NCBI GenBank assembly: GCA_028277725.1
Contig: JANQFX010000060.1
Span: 1 to 64,000 of the forward strand
Origin: Thiohalocapsa sp.
Lineage (GTDB): Bacteria; Pseudomonadota; Gammaproteobacteria; Chromatiales; Chromatiaceae
DNA length: 64,000 bases
Reading direction: 5' to 3'
The notes under the pieces are model-generated. The model was not told the DNA's origin and made no database searches. It worked only from the letters and a program-made list of their open reading frames with translations. Within the stretch, counting starts at the first letter, position 1. Each line of letters begins with the position of its first letter. The translations under genes and the position numbers were made by a program. Shown one piece after another: positions 1 to 8,575 of the stretch.

Positions 1-1
1 C

Positions 2-139
2 CTCGGCCACGTCAGCCCCGTTCAGGCGCTCAAGCAATGGCATCAGAAGCAACCGGATCTGTTCCTGATCGATCCTTGTAATCTTCCGGGACCTGACACT
101 TATGCCAGAGAAAGTCGCCCTCCATCAACCCCTCGGTGA
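2..139 (+). pseudogene. C-terminal tail of an integrase-type transposase (window-edge fragment)
   Basis: Reading frame 2 is open from the window edge to TGA at 137-139 and encodes 45 residues containing HVSPVQALKQWHQKQPDLF followed by NLPGPDT. This closely resembles the end of IS3/IS481-type transposases with an integrase core, where a P-[VY]-[QE]-A-L segment is followed by W, P-[ED]-L-F and a final G-x-D-T. The start lies outside the window, so I cannot tell an intact element from a fragment. Its last 15 bases overlap the 3' end of the sulfotransferase-like gene on the other strand, suggesting an insertion junction here. I saw no terminal inverted repeat. Confidence 0.5.
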
Positions 140-1204
140 GATTTGCGGGCTAGTCCTGTCCGCGCGAGCAACAAGTCCTTCATACAAGCGTTGAAGCGCC
201 ACCTCGGGACGATCCGTTATGCTGGACGCAATACCGAGCGCCTCCATAGCTTCTTGCAGCCTCTTTATGGAGTCTTGCGCAATCTCGATAAGGTCTGCTT
301 CGGATGAAACGCGGCACTGGCAAGTTTCAGGCGCGAGTTTCGCGACAGTTTCACGAGCAATCCCGGTATAGGATTCCATCCAGCGGACGTCTTCCCAGTT
401 CAAGCCGGAATGTACGATGCTGTCAGACAAACGAAACGGACTGCGGAAAGTCTTTTCAAGTTCTCCGAGCATTTCGCGAATGGCGGATACGCCACTAACC
501 GTTCGGATCTGACCAAAGTTCGAGCGATTCCAGCAATACAACAGCGCTGTTGACTCAAGGCTCAGACTCTTGTTGGATCGCGCTGATGGTGCCCTCAAGC
601 CTTCGGGAGCGACTCCAACCCGTTGGCAAAAATCGCTCACAACTGAACGCCCCGGAAAAGTATCTGGATCAAACAAGACGAACTGTACCGCATCCCGACC
701 AAGTACCCCGCCGAGTGTTCCAAGCCTCCTGCGATAGTTGGGTTGCGGAATCTCGAATACGGCACGCCCTGCACGGATCTGTTGTTGAAATACGGATGAA
801 GCAAACGACATTGGCTCGCGAACGTAAACGATTGCTGTCACGGTCTCGGCGTATCGACGAAGCGATCTGACGAACGCTGCTACAGCGTGCTTGGGCATCG
901 AGCCAAGCTCTTCGGCAGAAAAAATCAGGCGCTCCGCAGGCGTTGTGAGTTCGTCCTTGATGATGCTGCGGAAATGATACTTGGCGCGAATCGATGACGC
1001 TGCCGTTTTTCCAATCCGGCGATATTGAGGGATCTGCCAGGGGAAAAACGAGTACGCCGCTCGAATAGGTATGGAGTGATTTGGGATGGACAGGCGAGCA
1101 TATCGCACGCTGCTGTCAACGTAGCCCTCGAATGCCTCCTGGATTGAGGTGCTACCGGTCTTATGCATGCCGCCGTGCAGAACGACGTGACCAATGTTTG
1201 ACAT
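125..1204 (-). CDS. Sulfotransferase-like protein
   Basis: 359 residues. The N terminus shows HGGMHKTGST at residues 10-19, the P-loop-like 5'-phosphosulfate-binding motif of PAPS-dependent sulfotransferases, and VYVREPMSFASS at 126-137 matches the Arg/Ser 3'-phosphate-binding motif. Such enzymes transfer sulfate from PAPS to an acceptor; among glycosyltransferases the acceptor is probably a surface glycan, though that is inferred. It is the last gene of the minus-strand polysaccharide run, 76 bp after the DUF115/GT2 gene. Its 3' end abuts the transposase tail at the window edge, but it keeps a normal length. A related but broken gene lies at 9230-9938. Confidence 0.7.
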   Translation of the reverse strand: MSNIGHVVLHGGMHKTGSTSIQEAFEGYVDSSVRYARLSIPNHSIPIRAAYSFFPWQIPQYRRIGKTAASSIRAKYHFRSIIKDELTTPAERLIFSAEELGSMPKHAVAAFVRSLRRYAETVTAIVYVREPMSFASSVFQQQIRAGRAVFEIPQPNYRRRLGTLGGVLGRDAVQFVLFDPDTFPGRSVVSDFCQRVGVAPEGLRAPSARSNKSLSLESTALLYCWNRSNFGQIRTVSGVSAIREMLGELEKTFRSPFRLSDSIVHSGLNWEDVRWMESYTGIARETVAKLAPETCQCRVSSEADLIEIAQDSIKRLQEAMEALGIASSITDRPEVALQRLYEGLVARADRTSPQISPRG

Positions 1205-1280
1205 TCAAATTCCGAAACGCTGAAGCGTTGCTTTAGGGCTGAATTTATACTTGGCAGAAGAGGTCTGCCAACAAGATGTC

Positions 1281-3650
1281 CTATTGGCGAAACCCGGTCA
1301 ATAAACGTACCAAAAATCGACTTCCTCGTCTTCGTGTTTCGGAATATCCGAAAGCGGCATACGCCGCGATCCGTTCGTAGCGGTTTCCGCCGTGGGCTTC
1401 GCAGACGCGAAGGAATATCAATATCTGTTGGCGAAGGGGGTCGAGGCGCTCATAGGGTTCCATTTGGGCCGCGACGGCACGGTGAATTGCCGCTGAGCGC
1501 AACTTTACGGCATTGCGCAGTTCGCTGCTTCCGCGGGGCAGGCGCATCGCCCGCATTGCGGTCCTCTCAATATTTCCGCTGCAACTACGCAGACTCCTGC
1601 GCTGGCGCAGGCGGCTGTCCAGCATGGCACAGATGTCCTTGGCGGGTGCATCGTTCAGAATAAGGTGCACAATCAGTTGGGCATATCGGCAATCGATCTG
1701 ACGGGCGATCACGTCCGCTGCAGCGCCGGCTCGATTCGGCGCCGGATAGACGCTGTTCAAGCGGTCTTGACCCAGTCCGTGCAGTAGATCGATCACTCCC
1801 AGCACGTGGTCCCGCATGCGCGATTGAGTGGCAGAGGCAGCGGACATCCGGTAGGTGGCAACGGTTCCTCTGATCGGCAGAATGCGGTAGCCGCGTCGGA
1901 GGAGGTCTTGCACATATGCGCAGTCTTCGCCGTAGCTTACGCCTGCGGGGAACCGTGCCTGCCGCAACACGCCTCGCCGCGCCATGACGCCGTTGATATT
2001 GAGACTGCAGAAATTGGGCGTGCCGAATGCAACCGCGGACGGGACGGAGATGTCGGCGTTCAAGGGCTTGTCGTCCTCGGTGCGTAGGGCGACGTCGCCT
2101 GCGACGATGACATCGTCGGCTGCATCGCGGAGAAGCCGCACTCGACTGCTGAGGGAGTCCGGACCCGTAAGCCTGTCATCGCTGTCGAGGAACGCGCAAT
2201 AGCGGCCTCGGGCCGCGAGCAGTCCAAGGTTGCGGGCGGCGCTGACACCGGCATGATCTTGCTCGATGATCCGCACCTTGCTGTCCTCGCGGGCATGGCG
2301 CCGGGCGATTTCCAGGGACTCGTCGGTCGACCCATCGTCGATGACCAGGAGTTCGTAGTCGACTTGGCGCTGATCCCGCACGGATCGAATAGCGTCATCA
2401 ATGAAAACGCCCGAGTTATAATTCGGCATGATGACGCTGACATCGGGCGAAGGTTGGATGTTCAATAGGTCTAGGTCTGAATCGAAGCGAGACTTCAGGG
2501 CAGGAACATGACTGTCCGTCAGGCAGCATATGCGATACCCATTGGTTTCCAGGGTGTCTAGATAGCGTCGTACAACATCGATATGGGTCAAATAATAGTC
2601 GTCATAGTCGATGGCAAAAAAGGCGGGGTGTGCCTGCTGGATCGACGCCATCTCGCTGTTGATCTGGACCGTCGAGGAGTGCTGCCAAAAGTAGTCGTTT
2701 GCCTCCAAAGACCTTCCGTCGAAGCCGCCGAGCACCAACTCCTTCGTCAGGCTCGCTGCCACCGGCAGCAGCAGTAAAGTCATGACATTGCCCGTTGTCG
2801 CAGTACTCAGCGATTCGGACATCCGGTAGTTGATTTGCCCTGGGCTGGTCAGTGGAACTGGAATGAGTTGATGTTGGATATGGGCCGGCAGGTGGGCGGT
2901 GTACACACCGACATCGCGCATCGGAAAGATGAATTTCGCATCATATCGCTCGATTGCCGAGACGAGTTTGTGGCGAAACTCATAAGCGTATCGCGATGGC
3001 CCTGCGTGAAAGATCGGATCGGACGCGACGATGATATCCGGCTTCAGTTGTTCCAGAACGTCGGGGTTTGCCACCATGCTATTGGTCGCAATGCGCAATC
3101 CTGGAGGCAAGGCTGCGAGGTCGACCTTATCAAAGGATGGGCCAGTACCGAAGAGGAATGCGCGTTTCGCAGTGCAGGCTTTTGCGATGGCCGCAAAGCG
3201 GGCTCTGGCCTCGCGCAGTTGTTCTGCCGTACCTTCGCCGTTGTTGGAGGTCGCTTTCAGCCAGGCGCTGGACGCAAACTGGAATCGAGCGTGATCAATG
3301 ATCAGGGGGCGCTTCCCGCGGTCGCGGATCCGCTGAAGAACGCTTCGTCGAGCGGGCTGGGCGGTTGCGTCATGACAGAGCCACCGAACCCGGCCTCGAT
3401 CCGTTGCCGGGATCTGATCCGCTGAGCCGACCAGCTTCAGCTGGTGCTCGAAGTCTGCTGCGGTTTCTGCGAGATCGGGTGCAAGCACCTCCGGGACCGC
3501 CGTGGGTCTTGTCAAACCCGGCGCAACGAAATAGACCGTGGCGCCTCGCATGAGATCCTGCTTCAGATACCAAGCGGTTCGATAGTAGTAGTCGGCGAGG
3601 CGCGCTGCATCGGCGAAGGCTGGCGTGAATGCGTAGGCTAGGGGGCTCAT
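1281..3650 (-). CDS. Fusion of a DUF115-like domain and a GT2 glycosyltransferase
   Basis: 789 residues in two parts. Residues about 163-385 resemble the DUF115/MptE-like fold: FLFGTGPSFDKVDL (166-178) is the glycine-rich P-S-[FL]-x-K segment, followed by ATNSMV, IIVASDPIF and GGFDG. Residues about 403 onwards form a GT-A family 2 domain: VSVIMPNYNSG, LLVIDDGSTDES and AFLDSDD (487-492), the last being the metal-binding DxD. The first 160 residues match nothing I know. DUF115 proteins occur in flagellin and surface glycosylation loci, so a fused glycan-modifying role is plausible. The last 160 or so residues are basic and alpha-helical-looking. No frameshift is visible. Confidence 0.7.
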   Translation of the reverse strand: MSPLAYAFTPAFADAARLADYYYRTAWYLKQDLMRGATVYFVAPGLTRPTAVPEVLAPDLAETAADFEHQLKLVGSADQIPATDRGRVRWLCHDATAQPARRSVLQRIRDRGKRPLIIDHARFQFASSAWLKATSNNGEGTAEQLREARARFAAIAKACTAKRAFLFGTGPSFDKVDLAALPPGLRIATNSMVANPDVLEQLKPDIIVASDPIFHAGPSRYAYEFRHKLVSAIERYDAKFIFPMRDVGVYTAHLPAHIQHQLIPVPLTSPGQINYRMSESLSTATTGNVMTLLLLPVAASLTKELVLGGFDGRSLEANDYFWQHSSTVQINSEMASIQQAHPAFFAIDYDDYYLTHIDVVRRYLDTLETNGYRICCLTDSHVPALKSRFDSDLDLLNIQPSPDVSVIMPNYNSGVFIDDAIRSVRDQRQVDYELLVIDDGSTDESLEIARRHAREDSKVRIIEQDHAGVSAARNLGLLAARGRYCAFLDSDDRLTGPDSLSSRVRLLRDAADDVIVAGDVALRTEDDKPLNADISVPSAVAFGTPNFCSLNINGVMARRGVLRQARFPAGVSYGEDCAYVQDLLRRGYRILPIRGTVATYRMSAASATQSRMRDHVLGVIDLLHGLGQDRLNSVYPAPNRAGAAADVIARQIDCRYAQLIVHLILNDAPAKDICAMLDSRLRQRRSLRSCSGNIERTAMRAMRLPRGSSELRNAVKLRSAAIHRAVAAQMEPYERLDPLRQQILIFLRVCEAHGGNRYERIAAYAAFGYSETRRRGSRFLVRLLTGFRQ

Positions 3651-3720
3651 GCGTCAACCTGTCGGCGCTGCAGGTATGGAGACAGTTCCGGCTTCAGCGT
3701 TCGGCGACCAAATCGCTCGG

Positions 3721-4851
3721 CTATTCTGTGCCGCACTTCGGGCCGACAAGCAAGGCATCACGCAGAGCCTCCAGTCGACCGCGTCCGAATTCGGCATCGG
3801 GCTCGATATAGTTGCCCTCGGCCCATTCGTTCCAAGAGTTGAGAAAGATCAAACGATGTTCCCGTGGTCGATGTTTGACCTTCTCGACCGCCTCGCGGAC
3901 GAGGCCTCCGAAGAGTTCGGGAGTTGCCCCCGTGAATATGACCGCTTCTCGGCCGTATCTCGGTGTTGTGTCCCAATTGCATGTAATATTCGGATACTCA
4001 TGCGGCGCATAGCTTTCCTTGTGCATGAAGCGGACGGCCTGAGCATATGGGAAACGTCTCAACCGGTACTTTCGAAAGAGGTTGAATGCACGGCGGGCGA
4101 GCGGTGCATGCCGGAATAGCGGGCGCAACTTTCGGTCCAAACGATGCGAGATTTCGCGGTGTCGGCTAACGTGCAGGGCATCTAGGCCGAGCGCCATCGT
4201 GTCGACAGATGGGTGTTCTGGGCCGACGATGAATAGCCCTTTCAGACCAGCGGCGCAAGCCTGGTCTCGCCAACGTTGCAGATACCTGGCCGCGTCTGGA
4301 ATCTCCTCGGGTCGGTAGATGTATAGCAGGGGTTTCTCGTCTACGCGGATGTATCTTGGATCTTGAAATGCTTGGAGCAAAAACCCGAAATGCGCATCTT
4401 GGTCCTTGGTCCCGGGATATGTCTGCTCCATCAGGCAGCGTCGACCAGCGCCCATGATGTTGCCTTTCCAGTCGTGGTTTGCCCAGCCCAAGCAAAACGG
4501 CAGGTTGGGCTTTCCGCTGGACAGTACCTCGTCGAATGGTCGCTCCAGGATCCTCTTGCCGCTGCCTAGCCAGTAGTGCCAGTAGCAGAATCCCTCGACG
4601 CCATGTTCGGCTGCGAGGGTCGCCTGCTGTTCCCGAACCTCTGGGACACGCAGGTCGTAGAAGCCGAGTTCTCCCGGGAGCTTCGGCTGCACATGGCCGC
4701 GAAACAATGGCTTTGTTCTCGCCACCGCGGTCCATTCGGTGAAGCCCTTGCCCCACCACTGGTCATTTTCAGGGATCGGGTGGAACTGCGGAAGGTAGAA
4801 GGCGATGACGCGTGCAGACCACTCAGCGGTAGCGGGTTGATCAGGATTCAT
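3721..4851 (-). CDS. WbsX-type glycosyltransferase/glycoside hydrolase family 99-like protein
   Basis: 376 residues. The start contains AFYLPQFHPIPENDQWWGKG (about 17-36) followed by FTEW, and the end contains FLNSWNEWAEGNYIEPD; this pair is the signature of the WbsX family (Pfam Glyco_tran_WbsX), which occurs in O-antigen and capsule loci. Length is normal for a single-domain member. The family's catalytic role is not firmly established; a GH99-like fold has been proposed. It lies between the DUF115/GT2 fusion and the FkbM remnant, all on the minus strand and probably one transcript. The ATG at 4851 fits the family start. Confidence 0.8.
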   Translation of the reverse strand: MNPDQPATAEWSARVIAFYLPQFHPIPENDQWWGKGFTEWTAVARTKPLFRGHVQPKLPGELGFYDLRVPEVREQQATLAAEHGVEGFCYWHYWLGSGKRILERPFDEVLSSGKPNLPFCLGWANHDWKGNIMGAGRRCLMEQTYPGTKDQDAHFGFLLQAFQDPRYIRVDEKPLLYIYRPEEIPDAARYLQRWRDQACAAGLKGLFIVGPEHPSVDTMALGLDALHVSRHREISHRLDRKLRPLFRHAPLARRAFNLFRKYRLRRFPYAQAVRFMHKESYAPHEYPNITCNWDTTPRYGREAVIFTGATPELFGGLVREAVEKVKHRPREHRLIFLNSWNEWAEGNYIEPDAEFGRGRLEALRDALLVGPKCGTE

Positions 4852-4895
4852 GCTTCAGCAGTCATTTGCGAAGGAAGGCTGCAAGACCTCACCGG

Positions 4896-5126
4896 TTACC
4901 GGCGTTGTAGACCGAACGCAAAAAAAGGCTTGAGAGATTTGCCGTAGTGGGCGCCCACGTCGATCATTGTTCTGGGCGCTTGCGAGTCGCGCAGGACCGC
5001 GTGAGCAATTGCGCTTTCGTCTGGTTTTGCTCGCTCGGCCTTCGGCGGTGCGGATGCCGCAATCCGTACGGCGACCCTAGCTCCTTCGTAACGTGCAATG
5101 CGGAGGAGTTCACTAGGAGTTGGCAT
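4896..5126 (-). pseudogene. Truncated FkbM-family methyltransferase remnant
   Basis: 76 residues ending in TMIDVGAHYGKSLKPFFAFG and a stop. IDVGAHYGKSLxPF is the SAM-binding motif I of FkbM methyltransferases, which are normally 230-280 residues, so nearly all of the catalytic domain is missing. A run of seven T at the PFF codons could add a slip, but the alternative frame also ends shortly (before 4851) without further motifs. The remnant sits between the SDR gene and the WbsX gene, so a deletion has probably joined them. Not expected to encode a working enzyme. Confidence 0.6.
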
Positions 5127-5159
5127 AGTAGGTCACGCTACGCGGTCATGCAGGAGAAC

Positions 5160-5918
5160 TCAATCCGGATCATGCAAGCGCACGCCTATCCCGCCATCCA
5201 TGTCGATCGCCGCGCCATTGACGAAGCCTGCCTCGGATGAGGCAAGCGTGACGGCCATGTGTGCGATCTCATGAGGCTCTCCGATGCGTCCGACCGGATG
5301 GTATGCCTCAAGCGCGGCATATCCTTCCGGGTTGTCGGCGAAGCCTGTACGCAGCATTTCGGTGGCAACTGCGGCCGGTTGAATGGTGTTGACGCGGACC
5401 TTGCCGCCCAAGTCGACGGCCAAGGCCTGGGTCAGGCCGTGCAGTGCGCTTTTGCTGGTGGCGTAGGACACAAACCCCGGCTTCGTCGCACGGGCATGGA
5501 TGCTGCCGATGTTGACGATGCTGCCACTGGAGTGCTCGAGTTTAGGCAGCAGCAACCGCGCGAGCACCAGGGGCGCAAAGACGTTGACCGAAAGCGTACG
5601 TTGAAAATCGACATCGGTGATTTCGCCCAAATGGCCGAGAATCTGTGTCGCTGCGTTGTTCACGCAGACGCGCAGCTCGTGGCCGTTCAATGCTTGTTCC
5701 AACTGGGCCAGAAACCTCTGCTGCAACGCCTCGTTGTGCGGCAAAAGGGTCAAGTCCAAGGGTAAGAAGTGCTCCGGCGTTGTACCCGAGCCGGCATTCT
5801 TGTCGGTGGGGATGACCTTGTAGCCAGCCTTTGAGAATGCCTCGCAAAGCGCCGTGCCGACGCCGCCGAGTGCTCCGGTCACAAGCGCCGCGCCTTGCAT
5901 GGGGGCGGATTCGATCAT
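5160..5918 (-). CDS. Short-chain dehydrogenase/reductase (SDR)
   Basis: 252 residues, a classical SDR. The cofactor motif TGALGGVG lies at 14-21, NNAAT at about 87-91, and the catalytic Ser139, Tyr152 and Lys156 sit in NIGSI and SYATSKSALHG. It should use NAD(P)H to oxidise or reduce a hydroxyl/keto group on a small molecule. It starts 20 bp downstream of the 2-hydroxyacid dehydrogenase and forms a unit with it, the CMP-sugar synthetase and a GT2. By analogy with PtmA next to PtmB in Campylobacter nonulosonate loci, a sugar precursor is the likely substrate; this is inference from context. Confidence 0.85.
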   Translation of the reverse strand: MIESAPMQGAALVTGALGGVGTALCEAFSKAGYKVIPTDKNAGSGTTPEHFLPLDLTLLPHNEALQQRFLAQLEQALNGHELRVCVNNAATQILGHLGEITDVDFQRTLSVNVFAPLVLARLLLPKLEHSSGSIVNIGSIHARATKPGFVSYATSKSALHGLTQALAVDLGGKVRVNTIQPAAVATEMLRTGFADNPEGYAALEAYHPVGRIGEPHEIAHMAVTLASSEAGFVNGAAIDMDGGIGVRLHDPD

Positions 5919-5938
5919 GGTTGCTGCCGGGACTCGGC

Positions 5939-6874
5939 TCAGCCGTGGGTCAAGAAGCCCATCAGCTTCTCGATGGCGATCTCGGAAGTCGCGGCGACGG
6001 CATCGCTGGTATTGGAGCCGTTATGGGAGCCGAAGATGCAGCGCTCGAAGTCGCGCAGGGGAGAGTCCGCCGGCAGCGGCTCTTGCTCCATGACGTCCAG
6101 GGCGGCGGCATCCACATGGCCGCGGGTCAGGGCGTCGATGAGCGCGGGCTCGTCGATGAGCGGGCCGCGGGCGACGTTGACGATGCGCACGCCCTGCTTG
6201 CAACGCGCGAGGGTGTCCACGTTCAGCATGTGGCGGCTGCTCTGGGTCAGGGCGCAGGTGAAGACCAGGAAGTCGCAGGTCTCGATCTGTTGCGGCCAGG
6301 CGTGGACTGGGGCGAGGGTATCGGGCTGTCCGACGAAGGCCGGGTCCCAGGCGATGACGTCCATGCCGAGTGCCTGTAGGCGCGTGATGGCATGGCGTCC
6401 GATGTCGCCGTGGCCGATGACGCCGGCGCGCTTGCCCTTCAGGGAGATGCCGCGGGGCTTTGGCCAGTGGCCGGCGCGCACCTCGCGATCGATGAAGAAG
6501 GTGTCGCGGGCCAGGCCGATGACGTAGCACAGGGCGACGTCGGCGACCTCGGCGCCGAACATGTCTGGCGTGTTGGTGATGGGGATGCCCAGACGCTCGC
6601 AGGCGGCGAAGTCCACATTGTCGATGCCGATGCCCCACTTGACCGCCGCCTTGAGGTTGCCGGCCTTGCCCGCCTCGAAGACCTCCGCGGTGGCCGGGTC
6701 GTCGCCGATGATCCAGCCGTCGAACTGGGGCACGAGCTCGATCAGCTCCGGGACCGACAGGGTTTGGACCACCTCCGGGCAATGGGCCTCGGCATCGCGT
6801 TCGGCGAACAGCGGGTGGAAGGCGTCCATCATGCCGAGCATCGGCGGGCAGGTGACGAGGATCTTGTGGCTCAT
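5939..6874 (-). CDS. D-isomer-specific 2-hydroxyacid dehydrogenase (SerA-like)
   Basis: 311 residues. The NAD-binding Rossmann motif GVIGHGDIGRHA is at about 151-162, and the catalytic triad appears as Arg236 (NVARGPLID), Glu265 (VMEQEP) and His284 (GSHNGSN). It should interconvert a 2-oxo acid and a D-2-hydroxy acid with NAD(H). There is no C-terminal ACT or regulatory domain, so it is not a full biosynthetic SerA. It lies 29 bp after the CMP-sugar synthetase and 20 bp before the SDR. A role on a sugar acid or on a lactate/glycerate-like decoration of the polysaccharide is inferred from context only. Confidence 0.8.
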   Translation of the reverse strand: MSHKILVTCPPMLGMMDAFHPLFAERDAEAHCPEVVQTLSVPELIELVPQFDGWIIGDDPATAEVFEAGKAGNLKAAVKWGIGIDNVDFAACERLGIPITNTPDMFGAEVADVALCYVIGLARDTFFIDREVRAGHWPKPRGISLKGKRAGVIGHGDIGRHAITRLQALGMDVIAWDPAFVGQPDTLAPVHAWPQQIETCDFLVFTCALTQSSRHMLNVDTLARCKQGVRIVNVARGPLIDEPALIDALTRGHVDAAALDVMEQEPLPADSPLRDFERCIFGSHNGSNTSDAVAATSEIAIEKLMGFLTHG

Positions 6875-6903
6875 GCGTGCAGGGTTGTCCGGGTGGAGGG
6901 GCG

Positions 6904-7599
6904 TCAGGCGTCGTGCTGGCGTTGCTGGTGCGTCGCCACCGCCTCGGCGAGGAACCAGTCATCGGGTGTGTCGATGTCGATGGATTCCAGGGCCGGTGTC
7001 TCGAATTGCACCGGCTTGCGGCCGATGCGCGCGTCCGTGGTGGCGAAGCTGTCCGCGGAGAAGATGTAAAGGCAGGAGTTCTCCTCGAACCAGGGCTCGA
7101 GGTCCTGAGTGCGGATCAGGTTGTTCGGGTCGTGGTTCACGGCGGAGCCGTCGGTGCGGTAGAAGCGCGTTTGGATGCGGTTGACGGTGAACAGCGAGTC
7201 GCCATCGCCGCTATCGATTGCCTGCCGATACCGCGCCAGTGCTCCGGCGATGCTATCGCGCCCGAGCAGCGGGTTGGTGGTATGGGTCATCAGGTAGGTC
7301 TCGGCCGGGACATTGGCGATGTCGTCGGCGAGGATGAGATTCATGCTGACCAGATCACCGCAGATATCGGGGCGACGGTCGCGGATCAGGACGCGATCGC
7401 TGTCGACCAGGCCGTTGTCGGCCAGGATCTGGCGGGCGTCGGTGTTGATGACCACCAGATCGATATCTGGTACCGCCAGTAGCGTGTCGAGAATCCAGCT
7501 GAACAGGGGCTTGCCGGCCAGGGGGCGGAAGTTCTTGCCGGAGACGCGCTCGCTGTGTGCCTTCATCGGGAGCAGCGCGACGGTTTCGTGGTTCGACAT
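6904..7599 (-). CDS. Acylneuraminate cytidylyltransferase-family protein (CMP-sugar synthetase)
   Basis: 231 residues. The N terminus, LPMKAHSERVSGKNFRPLAG at about 10-29, is the nucleotide-binding loop of CMP-NeuAc/CMP-Kdo synthetases (consensus IPARxxSxRxPxKN), with MK in place of the usual AR. HTTNPLLGRDSI matches the later TxPFR-like strand, with N replacing the usual position. It should activate a sugar acid with CTP. No nonulosonate synthase (NeuB/LegI/PseI type) is encoded in this window, so the sugar is unknown. It is flanked by a GT2 upstream and two dehydrogenases downstream. Confidence 0.8.
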   Translation of the reverse strand: MSNHETVALLPMKAHSERVSGKNFRPLAGKPLFSWILDTLLAVPDIDLVVINTDARQILADNGLVDSDRVLIRDRRPDICGDLVSMNLILADDIANVPAETYLMTHTTNPLLGRDSIAGALARYRQAIDSGDGDSLFTVNRIQTRFYRTDGSAVNHDPNNLIRTQDLEPWFEENSCLYIFSADSFATTDARIGRKPVQFETPALESIDIDTPDDWFLAEAVATHQQRQHDA

Positions 7600-7668
7600 G
7601 GAGTCCCTCGTACGGCCTCGCGGCGAGGCGACGGTGCCTTTCGGGTTGGGTGTTTCGCCCGCTCCAGC

Positions 7669-8556
7669 TTAGGCCGGGTAGAAATAGGCCTCTTTGGCGG
7701 CATGCGAGAGCTTGCGGTGCTCGTGGTTGCCGCGGTAGGTACCCCAGTACTGCATGAGCCGAAACATGAAGATCTCGCCGAAGCGTCGCGTCAGGCAGCG
7801 CTGCTCCAGAGCCGCGCCGCAGTCTAGCATGAGGGCACTGAAGAAGTAGCGGAGGAAGTCGGTGGCGGTGACATGTACCTGCGGCATGATGGCCTGTAGG
7901 GCGATGGCCTCGCGCTGGTAGCGCAGGCGCACCTTGTGCCAGGTCTCATCATGCAGGTGGTAAACGGGTGCCTCTGCGACGTAGCCCACCATGCCGCCGC
8001 GCTCGACCAGGCGCTTGGCGAGCTCCATATCCTCGAGCCCGGTGAGGTCTTCATCGAAGCGCAACTCGTCCCAGGCCTCGCGACACAGCGCCGCGTTCGC
8101 GTTGTTGCAGAAGAAACCGTCCTGCGGGACCGTGGTGGTCTCGGGGAAGTACTTGCTGAAGAGCTGGCACTCGCTGAATCGACTCTCGCCGTTGCCGAGC
8201 TGGCGACCGTAGGTGTACGCGGCGCGGCCCGTCTCGATGGGCTCGATCAGGCGTTCGAGCCACTCGGCGGAGGCGGGGATGCAGTGGCCGCTGACCAGGA
8301 CCAGGGCTTTGCCCCTGGCGTGCTCGCAGCCGAGGTTGAGCGAGCGCCCGAAGGAGAAGTCCTCCTTCCTGATATGTACCACCACCACGCCGAGCGCGTG
8401 CTCGTCCGCGATCCGCAAGGTGTCGTCCGCGGAGCCGGAGTCCACCAGCACGACCTCGATGGCCTCGGCAGGTAGGGTCTGGGAGGCGATGCCGTCGAGC
8501 AGTTCGCGTAGGTGCTTGGCCTCGTTGTAGGTGCGGATGATGATGCTGGCGCGCAT
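7669..8556 (-). CDS. Glycosyltransferase family 2
   Basis: 295 residues. ASIIIRTYNEAKHLRELLDG (3-22) and VVLVDSGSADDTLRIA are the GT2 nucleotide-binding strands; a canonical DxD is replaced by VSGHCIP at the expected place, as in several rhamnosyl- and related transferases. GLEDMELAKRL is the ED motif holding the catalytic-base region. It should move a sugar from a nucleotide donor to a growing glycan at the inner membrane face. It is the first gene of the CMP-sugar cassette and could use that donor, which would be unusual for GT2; this is inference. The IS110 remnant lies just upstream. Confidence 0.85.
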   Translation of the reverse strand: MRASIIIRTYNEAKHLRELLDGIASQTLPAEAIEVVLVDSGSADDTLRIADEHALGVVVVHIRKEDFSFGRSLNLGCEHARGKALVLVSGHCIPASAEWLERLIEPIETGRAAYTYGRQLGNGESRFSECQLFSKYFPETTTVPQDGFFCNNANAALCREAWDELRFDEDLTGLEDMELAKRLVERGGMVGYVAEAPVYHLHDETWHKVRLRYQREAIALQAIMPQVHVTATDFLRYFFSALMLDCGAALEQRCLTRRFGEIFMFRLMQYWGTYRGNHEHRKLSHAAKEAYFYPA

Positions 8557-8575
8557 GCGGGGACTACTGTTTGGG

